A stretch of DNA of 64,000 bases from an uncultured Eubacteriales bacterium. Its GTDB lineage: Bacteria; Bacillota; Clostridia; Oscillospirales; Acutalibacteraceae. The stretch covers positions 394,577-458,576 of the forward strand of contig CAKSAP010000002.1 in the NCBI GenBank assembly GCA_934436505.1, given 5' to 3'. The translations under genes were made by a program, and so were the position numbers. Positions 59,058 to 64,000 of the stretch are shown here, piece after piece; the stretch's first letter is position 1; every line of letters starts with the position of its first letter. The notes under the pieces were generated by a model. It was not told where the DNA came from, did no database searches, and saw only the letters and a program-made list of their open reading frames with translations.

Positions 59058-59646
59058 ATATACCAAGAGCAGACTTAGCCAATTTGTCCGCCTCATCATT
59101 ATATTTATTTCCAGAATGACCTTTCACTTTAACAAAAGAAATGTTGATCGTTTTACTGATTTTTCTGTAATATGCGGCATATTCTTGCGTCCACATATTT
59201 TTTGCTTTCCATTCGCCTGTACACCAAGCCTTGATTCCTTCGTAATCATGGTATATTGTAAGAGAGGTTTCATTGTTTGCTATCGCATATGCCATTGCCG
59301 CTTTTGCGCCACTGATTTCTCCGGCAACATTTCGCATTGATGCTGCCGTATCTTGATATTTTTTAGAAAAGCGATATATTACTTCGTTATTTTTCAGAAC
59401 TACCATTCCGCAGGAATATTCTTTTGTATCGGCACGATAACTTCCATCCACATAAGCGACCGTTCCTTTTAAAAGAGAAACTTTAGCTGTATCATTCTCG
59501 TTCAGCCAATTTTGAGCTTCGGAATAATTATTAAACCCCTTAAAAACTGCATTCGGATATTGTGACACTTGTTGCTTGCACTCTTCCCAAGATGTGTATA
59601 TACCGGGAGAGCGTCCGACTTTAACCACATAATAATTTTTTGCCAT
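59056..59646 (-). CDS. rnhA: RNase HI with N-terminal hybrid-binding domain
   Basis: This enzyme removes RNA from RNA-DNA hybrids, such as Okazaki primers. It has 196 residues. The N-terminal Cauli_VI/hybrid-binding domain covers about 4-48 (YYVVKVGRSPGIYTSWEECK). The RNase H domain (about 62-195) has the acidic set Asp67 (YVDGS), Glu110 (AGEISG), Asp134 (YHDYEG) and Asp187 (NDEADKLAK). It is on the minus strand, driven by its own copy of the shared promoter motif (59669-59684), so it belongs to the backbone. It complements the element polymerase and ligase for lagging-strand maturation. Confidence 0.94.
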   Translation of the reverse strand: MAKNYYVVKVGRSPGIYTSWEECKQQVSQYPNAVFKGFNNYSEAQNWLNENDTAKVSLLKGTVAYVDGSYRADTKEYSCGMVVLKNNEVIYRFSKKYQDTAASMRNVAGEISGAKAAMAYAIANNETSLTIYHDYEGIKAWCTGEWKAKNMWTQEYAAYYRKISKTINISFVKVKGHSGNKYNDEADKLAKSALGI

Positions 59647-59668
59647 TCAATCACCTTTTTCATTGTTA

Positions 59669-59684
59669 CTTCAATAATAGTATG
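59669..59684 (-). promoter_or_regulatory. Shared promoter-like motif, copy 18 (minus strand)
   Basis: Minus strand reads CATACTATTATTGAAG, upstream of RNase HI. It diverges from copy 19, 48 bases away. Confidence 0.7.
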
Positions 59685-59732
59685 AAAGATTTCAGGAAAT
59701 AGCCAATGTAAGCTGTCGTGTATGAATTCCGT

Positions 59733-59748
59733 CATACTATTAATGAAA
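59733..59748 (+). promoter_or_regulatory. Shared promoter-like motif, copy 19
   Basis: CATACTATTAATGAAA, followed by GACGGAAGGTGA and the CAP-domain gene. It is the last copy before the right end. Confidence 0.7.
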
Positions 59749-59772
59749 TAATTTTGACGGAAGGTGATTCCT

Positions 59773-61182
59773 TTGAAAAAAATAGTGATTGTGTTTATCG
59801 CGCTTTTGCTTGTTTTTATCAGTGCGTGGGCAGTAAAAGCAAAAGTTCCAGCTATGCGTCCAAATTCATACGTTAACGGACTGAACAGCGAGGACGGAGT
59901 GTGGTGGAACCAATCTTTAAGCGCAAAAGCAGACGAACAATGGGTGCTTGATCCCGAAATACCGGACAACTATTTGCCTGTGCCGGGAGAAGACGAGATG
60001 TATATGGTTGTCGATGAAAATGGAAATATTATTCAATACAGACACAGAGTTAAGCAAGATGACGGCTCTTGGGTTTGGGAAGATGTAACTACGGATATTC
60101 CGGATAATTATGAGCCGGTAGCAGGACTTAAAGATGTGTATCAAGTAGTGGATAAAAACGGCAATGCTTCATATTACAAATATGTGAGAAATAGTGACAA
60201 CTCGTATGCTTTTGTACCTGTTGACAAAAACGGAAATGTAATTGAAGAAGCTCCGCCCACGGACGGTACAATACCATCCAACTATGCGCATGTTTCCGGC
60301 AATGTATATGCTGTATTAAATGAACACGGAGTTATTATTGGATACAAGGAAAGAGTATTAAATAATGACGGTTCATACAGCTGGAAAGATACTGTTAAGC
60401 CGCAAACTTCGGGAAACAGTGGGAACACATCGTACAATTCCAATCAACCGCAACCCTCGCAACCGCCGGCATCAAACAACAACGGCGGGGGTGGATTTGT
60501 GACATTTCCCGGAAACGATAAAAATACAGTGCAAAATTCGGATGGAACATATACAGAGACAGAAACACTTATTACAACAGAGAATTCAGGTGGATGGGTA
60601 ATCACTTATCAAACCAAGGTAACGAGAGTATATGATTCGAAAGGAAAGCTGCTTTCTACAAAGAAAGAAGGTCCTGTTGCGATAAATAAAACACAGTCAA
60701 CGGGAAACAATGAGCAGGCTCCGGATTCGGGGAAAATAGCATCTACGCTAAAATCGGAAACAGCTCGAATGAGTGCCGGAGCAAACTATAATACAACGCT
60801 CGCAAATGAAGTGCTTGCTTCGCTGAATGCCGAAAGAGCGGCACAAGGTTTGCCGGCTCTTAAAATGGATACAAACAGCAATGCGTATATGCTGGCAAAA
60901 TGCAGAGCTGCAGCAATGGCAACATATAATTACAGCGATTATGATTCTCCGCTTTACGGAACGCTTTCTCAAATGTGTAGCAGATTTAACATTTCAAGCA
61001 GTAAGCCGTCTGAAAACACTTGGAAAACAGTTGCTTCAAAATCTGCAAGTGAGATCCATTCCAGATTTATGGTGCTTGACGGTGCAAGAGAAGCAAGGAT
61101 GAGTTCGCAATATACAAATGTCGGTATCGCAATCGTTCAGAAGAACGGATATTACTATATCTGTGAAATATTTGTGGATTGA
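59773..61182 (+). CDS. Secreted CAP/SCP-domain protein with repeats
   Basis: This roughly 469-residue protein has an N-terminal signal anchor (KKIVIVFIALLLVFISAWAV). Three repeats of about 50 residues (about 55-210, marked by IPDNYLPVPG, IPDNYEPVAG and IPSNYAHVSG) are followed by a low-complexity Ser/Asn/Pro/Gly linker (about 210-245), a short beta part, and a C-terminal CAP domain (about 330-469; LASLNAERAAQGLPALKMD, YTNVGIAIV). CAP proteins are extracellular and of varied function. TTG 59773 follows AAGGTGA and is preferred over GTG 59764. It could be a surface protein for cell-cell contact (inference). Confidence 0.82.
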   Translation: MKKIVIVFIALLLVFISAWAVKAKVPAMRPNSYVNGLNSEDGVWWNQSLSAKADEQWVLDPEIPDNYLPVPGEDEMYMVVDENGNIIQYRHRVKQDDGSWVWEDVTTDIPDNYEPVAGLKDVYQVVDKNGNASYYKYVRNSDNSYAFVPVDKNGNVIEEAPPTDGTIPSNYAHVSGNVYAVLNEHGVIIGYKERVLNNDGSYSWKDTVKPQTSGNSGNTSYNSNQPQPSQPPASNNNGGGGFVTFPGNDKNTVQNSDGTYTETETLITTENSGGWVITYQTKVTRVYDSKGKLLSTKKEGPVAINKTQSTGNNEQAPDSGKIASTLKSETARMSAGANYNTTLANEVLASLNAERAAQGLPALKMDTNSNAYMLAKCRAAAMATYNYSDYDSPLYGTLSQMCSRFNISSSKPSENTWKTVASKSASEIHSRFMVLDGAREARMSSQYTNVGIAIVQKNGYYYICEIFVD

Positions 61183-61206
61183 TTTTATAGGAAGGGGAAA
61201 CGATTT

Positions 61207-61401
61207 ATGAAAGAAGTTCCGATTTGGGAAAAAAGCAATCTTACGCTTGAAGAAGCGAGCGCATATAGCGGAATAGGCATAAATAAATTAAGACAATTAA
61301 CAAATGACGATAATTGCAAGTTTGTGCTGTGGGTTGGGTGCAAAAGACTAATTAAGCGTAAAGCGTTTGATTCATATATTGAGAAAACCTATTCAATTTA
61401 A
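61207..61401 (+). CDS. xis: Tn916-type excisionase
   Basis: This 64-residue excisionase of the Tn916 Xis type (VPIWEKSNLTLEEASAYSGI, then INKLRQL, CKRLIKRKAF) has a winged-helix DNA-binding fold. It binds near the element ends and steers integrase toward excision. AGGAAGGGG precedes ATG 61207. It starts 24 bases after the CAP gene, so it may be transcribed from promoter copy 19, which would link excision to the element-wide regulon. The integrase gene has a separate promoter. Confidence 0.93.
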   Translation: MKEVPIWEKSNLTLEEASAYSGIGINKLRQLTNDDNCKFVLWVGCKRLIKRKAFDSYIEKTYSI

Positions 61402-61424
61402 AGAATAAGAGACGTAACTAATTG

Positions 61425-61453
61425 TTGACAGAGAGAGCTTGTATATGTAAAAT
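61425..61453 (+). promoter_or_regulatory. Sigma-A promoter of the integrase gene
   Basis: A consensus TTGACA (61425-61430), 17 bases, TAAAAT (61448-61453). It is the strongest housekeeping-type promoter in the window. Confidence 0.85.
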
Positions 61454-61475
61454 ATTACTATGCATGTTCTCTCTA
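61429..61475 (+). promoter_or_regulatory. Inverted repeat around integrase -10, candidate operator
   Basis: AGAGAGAGC just after the -35 is matched by GTTCTCTCT after the -10, about 26 bases between. Since the left arm lies upstream of the start site, it is more likely a protein-binding operator than an RNA hairpin. Confidence 0.5.
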
Positions 61476-61497
61476 TTGTTATGAAAGGATATTGATC

Positions 61498-62748
61498 ATG
61501 GCTATTGAGAGACGCAAAGACAATAAAGGAAGAGTTTTAAAGGAAGGAGAGCATCAAAGGAAGAACGGAACATACGAATACAAATGGAGAGATAAAAAAG
61601 GTACTCGACATTCGATTTATTCAAAAACATTAAACGAACTGCGTGAAAAAGAGATTGATGTCCTGCGCGATGCACTGGACGGCATTCGTGAAGATAAAAA
61701 GAATCTCACAATTAATGATTTGTATAATTTGTGGGTGCAGTTGAAAAAAGGCTTGAAAGACAATACATTTTCGAATTACAAATATATGTATACTCAATAT
61801 GTACAACCGGATTTTGGGCGCACTAAGATTTCGGAATTAAAAAGGACAGATGTGAGAGCATTTTATAATACACTCGCTGATGAAAGAAATCTTAGAACAA
61901 ATACGATAGATGCGTTGCATACGGTATTACATCAAGTTTTAGAACTGGGCGTTGAGGACGATTATTTAAGATATAATCCTTCTGACAACGCATTGAAAGA
62001 GTTGAAAAGAGCCCACAATTATGATACTGAAAAGCGCAGAGCGTTGACTATCCCTGAGCAAGAACTTTTTGAAAAATTCTTGGCGAAAGAAGGCGTGTAT
62101 CATAAATGGTATCCTATTTTTACGGTGATGTTATGGACTGGATTGAGAGTAGGAGAAATTACAGGGCTTAGATGGTGTGATGTAGATTTCGATGAAGAGA
62201 TGATCAGCATTAATCACACGCTAGTGTATTATTGCAACAGAGAAAAAAACGGTTGTGGCTTTGCCATTAACAGTCCAAAAACTGAAGCAGGAGCCAGAAA
62301 TGTGCCGATGTTGCCAAAGGTAAAAGAAGCACTTTTGATTGAAAAGCAATATCAAGAAGAGTGTGAGATTAAATGCAATGTGAGTGTAGACGGGTACACG
62401 GATTTTATCTTCGTAAATCGCTTTGGAGGTGTTCAAAATCAAGCTACGCTTAATAAAGCACTCCGCAGGATTATCCGAGATTGTAATTATGAAGTAATGG
62501 ATGTCGGAGAAAAAGATGCGGTTACACTTCCTCGTTTTAGTAATCATATATTAAGACATACATTTACTACAAGGATGTGTGAAGCAGGCGTGAATATTAA
62601 AGCTATGCAAGAGATTTTAGGACATGCGGATGCAGAAACAACTATGGATATATATGCAGATGCAACTACGGAATTGAAGAAAGCAGAGCTGATCGACTTT
62701 GAAGAGTATTTTAATAAGCAAAGACTTTCTAAATTAAATATTATTTGA
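61498..62748 (+). CDS. int: Tn916-type tyrosine recombinase (integrase)
   Basis: This enzyme cuts and rejoins DNA at attachment sites to integrate and excise the element. It has 416 residues. The N-terminal arm-binding AP2-like domain covers about 1-70, the SAM-like core-binding domain about 75-165, and the catalytic domain about 180-400. Arg217 (GLRVGE), Lys261 (SPKTEAG), His350 and Arg353 (HILRH), His376 (GHADAETT) and nucleophile Tyr386 (MDIYAD) are all present. ATG 61498 follows GAAAGGATA; TTG 61492 is in frame but less likely. It is the last gene before the right end and has a strong sigma-A promoter. Confidence 0.96.
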   Translation: MAIERRKDNKGRVLKEGEHQRKNGTYEYKWRDKKGTRHSIYSKTLNELREKEIDVLRDALDGIREDKKNLTINDLYNLWVQLKKGLKDNTFSNYKYMYTQYVQPDFGRTKISELKRTDVRAFYNTLADERNLRTNTIDALHTVLHQVLELGVEDDYLRYNPSDNALKELKRAHNYDTEKRRALTIPEQELFEKFLAKEGVYHKWYPIFTVMLWTGLRVGEITGLRWCDVDFDEEMISINHTLVYYCNREKNGCGFAINSPKTEAGARNVPMLPKVKEALLIEKQYQEECEIKCNVSVDGYTDFIFVNRFGGVQNQATLNKALRRIIRDCNYEVMDVGEKDAVTLPRFSNHILRHTFTTRMCEAGVNIKAMQEILGHADAETTMDIYADATTELKKAELIDFEEYFNKQRLSKLNII

Positions 62749-62749
62749 T

Positions 62750-62778
62750 TTACGACCAACTTACGACTGATTTACGAC
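62750..62778 (+). repeat. Three 11-bp-phased TTACGAC repeats, probable integrase arm sites
   Basis: TTACGAC occurs at 62750, 62761 and 62772, exactly 11 bases apart (about one helical turn). It sits just after int, where Tn916-type elements carry the DR-2 repeats bound by the integrase N-terminal domain. Confidence 0.7.
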
Positions 62779-62840
62779 TATATATGTAGAGTTATAAAGA
62801 TGTATAGTATGTACCGAATAAAAAAAGACCTTTGTAATGC

Positions 62841-62860
62841 GGATATGAAGGGATATGAAC
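62841..62860 (+). repeat. 10-bp tandem repeat near the right end
   Basis: GGATATGAAG and GGATATGAAC are in tandem, directly before the core inverted repeat. They may bind Xis or Int. Confidence 0.5.
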
Positions 62861-62876
62861 GGTTATAAAAAAACCG
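62860..62876. other. Candidate attachment-site core
   Basis: CGGTT ATAAAAA AACCG: two 5-bp inverted arms around a 7-bp AT-rich spacer, the shape expected for a tyrosine-recombinase core. The host-like coding sequence begins within 17 bases. The matching left site is outside the window, so this is provisional. Confidence 0.45.
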
Positions 62877-62892
62877 AGTATAATTCCCCACA

Positions 62893-63345
62893 ATGAAATC
62901 GCTTGATTCGGACAAAAAAGCAAGCAAAGCACCTGAATCCGAAGCAGCAGAAAAAACTGCTGAAAAGATTGATTTCTCCAATGTGAAGATTGAGCCAATA
63001 TTCACGGAAATGGTAGATTTCGATACATTCAGTAAATCTGATTTCCGTGCAGTTAAGATTTTAGCTTGTGAAGCAGTACCGAAGTCAAAGAAGCTTCTGA
63101 AGTTTACATTAGATGACGGAGAACGTAAAGACCGTGTGATTTTAAGCGGTATTCACGAGTATTATGAGCCGGAAGAGCTTGTTGGTAAGACAGCAATCGC
63201 TATCGTGAACCTGCCACCGAGAAAGATGATGGGAATTGATTCCGAGGGTATGCTGATTTCAGCAGTACATGAGGAAGACGGTCACGAAGGACTGAACCTT
63301 CTGATGGTAGATGACCACATTCCGGCAGGTGCAAAGCTTTATTGA
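62893..63345 (+). CDS. metG: Methionyl-tRNA synthetase C-terminal tRNA-binding domain (probably severed 3' part of metG)
   Basis: The 150-residue product is a lysine/alanine-rich linker (1-28) and an EMAP/Trbp111-type tRNA-binding OB domain (about 40-150; DFDTFSKSDFRAVKI, LPPRKMMGIDSEGMLISAV). In Clostridia this domain with such a linker is the C-terminal end of MetRS. No ribosome site precedes ATG 62893 and a stop (62881) lies four codons upstream, as expected if the element has cut the gene in the linker. The alternative is a stand-alone tRNA-binding protein. If severed, the catalytic part should lie left of the element. Confidence 0.75.
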   Translation: MKSLDSDKKASKAPESEAAEKTAEKIDFSNVKIEPIFTEMVDFDTFSKSDFRAVKILACEAVPKSKKLLKFTLDDGERKDRVILSGIHEYYEPEELVGKTAIAIVNLPPRKMMGIDSEGMLISAVHEEDGHEGLNLLMVDDHIPAGAKLY

Positions 63346-63362
63346 TAAGCAAAAATAAAGTA

Positions 63363-63396
63363 TTTGGGCAATTCCAATCGGAGTTGCCCATTTTCT
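63363..63396 (+). terminator. Terminator after metG 3' part
   Basis: GGGCAATTCC pairs with GGAGTTGCCC (with G-T pairs) around AATC, followed by ATTTTCT. Confidence 0.8.
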
Positions 63397-63434
63397 AAAA
63401 TGAATGGAAATACAAATCGAAATTTATGAGTTTT

Positions 63435-63476
63435 TGAATTCAACACAAAATCCTCTTTGTGTTGTTCAATTTTCCT
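63435..63476. terminator. Second hairpin, possibly bidirectional terminator
   Basis: TTGAA and CAACACAAA pair with TTTGTGTTG and TTCAA around ATCCTC, followed by TTTTCC. Confidence 0.65.
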
Positions 63477-63481
63477 CCCGT

Positions 63482-63503
63482 TGATAATATCATAGAGTTA
63501 TCA
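63482..63503 (+). promoter_or_regulatory. Inverted repeat upstream of small membrane gene
   Basis: TGATAA (63482-63487) and TTATCA (63498-63503), ten bases apart, just before AAAGGAGG. It may be an operator or a leader stem. Confidence 0.4.
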
Positions 63504-63523
63504 AATAAAGGAGGCAATGAGCC

Positions 63524-63877
63524 ATGAATACAGATAAAATTTATGCAGAACAGCTCGCTAACGAGTATGCACCAAAAGACACCTCAAAGGTTGTCGCACT
63601 TCGCAAACTGGATACGAAAGCAAAACTTCCAGCTATCATTTTCGCCTATACATTTGGAATTATCGCTGCTTTGGTGACGGGTATAGGGATGTGTTTTTCT
63701 ATGAATGTAATTGGCAATGGAACGAGTACAATGTTTGTGCTTGGTGTGATTATTGGAATTATCGGGTTAATGGGAATGGGAATTAACTATCCTGTTTACA
63801 GGAAAATGCTGGCAAAAGGAAAACAAAAGTATGCTTTTGAAATCATGGAACTGGCAAAAGAAATCAGCGAGAAATAA
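63524..63877 (+). CDS. Small two-helix membrane protein (chromosomal)
   Basis: This 117-residue protein has a polar N-terminus (IYAEQLANEYAPKDTSKVVA), two transmembrane helices (about 37-60 and 67-90) and a charged C-terminal helix. Similar proteins are widespread in Clostridia chromosomes, where some carry unproven enzyme names; I do not assign one. AAAGGAGG precedes ATG 63524. It lies in the right flank, outside the element. The last 120 bases of the window after it contain no gene I can support. Confidence 0.78.
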   Translation: MNTDKIYAEQLANEYAPKDTSKVVALRKLDTKAKLPAIIFAYTFGIIAALVTGIGMCFSMNVIGNGTSTMFVLGVIIGIIGLMGMGINYPVYRKMLAKGKQKYAFEIMELAKEISEK

Positions 63878-64000
63878 GCTGTGGAACGGACAAAGATGAT
63901 TTTTAAGAAGGTGTTGTAGCCGAACAGGTGGATTTGTCTATGGTATTGTTATAGTGATTGCAATTACTATGTTGCTACATAGTAAAAAATCGCAAAAGAA

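Larger units (their letters stand above)
1..62876. mobile_element. Integrative (probably conjugative) element, right part; left end outside window
   Basis: The block from the window start to about 62.88 kb is bounded on the right by Tn916-type xis and int genes, three phased TTACGAC repeats and a short inverted-repeat core. After that a metG-like chromosomal gene fragment begins. The backbone shares one repeated promoter-like motif (19 copies from base 73 to 59,748), which shows that these genes belong together. Gene content is replication/repair enzymes, a HerA/VirB4-like ATPase and a Tad pilus operon. No phage head, tail or terminase genes and no ribosomal or tRNA genes were seen. The left attachment site is not in the window, so total size is unknown. 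That it is conjugative is inference. Confidence 0.8.

Noticed and set aside
1..62748. tRNA, rRNA or riboswitch genes
   Set aside because: I saw no cloverleaf-like, rRNA-like or known riboswitch pattern while reading; a covariance-model scan would be needed to be sure.
62893..63345. Stand-alone tRNA-binding chaperone (CsaA-like)
   Set aside because: The MetRS-type linker, missing ribosome site and close upstream stop favour a severed metG 3' end, though this is not excluded.
1..64000. Prophage interpretation
   Set aside because: No capsid, portal, terminase, tail or lysis genes were recognised in 62 kb, while Tad pilus genes, a HerA-like ATPase and Tn916-type int/xis are present. A plasmid-like or ICE nature fits better.
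63878..64000. Possible gene start in the last 120 bases
   Set aside because: A hydrophobic open frame runs to the window edge, but no start codon with a ribosome site is seen and an upstream stop is close, so no gene is called.

Overview
The window is low-GC Firmicutes DNA, probably from a gut Clostridia/Oscillospiraceae (Ruminococcus-like) host. Evidence: AT-rich coding DNA with GGAGG ribosome sites, a dockerin-bearing secreted protein, and a methionyl-tRNA synthetase C-terminal domain of Clostridia type in the right flank. Bases 1 to about 62,876 are most of an integrative element whose left end lies outside the window. Its right end carries a Tn916-type excisionase and tyrosine integrase, then 11-bp-phased arm-type repeats and a possible att core. 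The right flank is chromosomal: the 3' part of a metG-like gene and a small membrane protein.

Layout: 1-7.9 kb holds NAD-dependent DNA ligase, a secreted nuclease, a Fic protein and an adenine methyltransferase with a DUF4942-like tail. 8.0-18.9 kb holds two RecD2-like helicases in tandem, a membrane-anchored protein, a CHC2 zinc-finger primase-like protein and a DnaE-type DNA polymerase III alpha subunit with a coiled-coil insert in its PHP domain. 18.9-27.5 kb holds a lipoprotein, an OB-fold ssDNA-binding-like protein, several membrane proteins, a possible replication-relaxation/nuclease protein and a 1320-residue HerA/VirB4-like ATPase with a 430-residue Ser/Gly/Gln repeat. 27.7-35.4 kb is a Tad (type IVc) pilus operon: CpaB, CpaE, CpaF/TadA, TadB, TadC, Flp pilin, prepilin peptidase, TadE and a TadE-like protein fused to an NlpC/P60 peptidase. 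35.4-49.5 kb holds more DNA-metabolism genes (OB-fold proteins, DnaQ-like exonuclease, SbcC-like ATPase, RecJ), a second prepilin peptidase and a very acidic 736-residue protein. 49.5-59.0 kb is a more AT-rich block, probably cargo: a secreted multidomain glycoside-hydrolase-like protein with a dockerin, small membrane proteins and a VanZ-like protein. 59.0-62.8 kb holds RNase HI (minus strand), a CAP-domain secreted protein, Xis and Int.

The most striking signal is a 16-bp motif, CATACTATTTTTAGAA and close variants, found 19 times (17 on plus, 2 on minus). Each copy sits just upstream of a transcription unit and usually just after an intrinsic terminator. In eight copies a second block, GAYGANNGGAG, follows 26-28 bases downstream. 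The motif marks nearly all backbone units but is absent from the 49.5-59.0 kb block, the Fic gene, Xis/Int and the flank. It looks like a shared element-specific promoter, so the backbone is probably one coordinated regulon.

Taken together the element seems to encode most of its own DNA synthesis and Okazaki-processing set (polymerase, exonuclease, ligase, RNase HI, RecJ, helicases, ssDNA-binding proteins). It pairs this with a Tad pilus and a HerA/VirB4-type pump, and no canonical type IV secretion mating set was recognised. A Tad-plus-HerA conjugation-like apparatus is my inference and not demonstrated.
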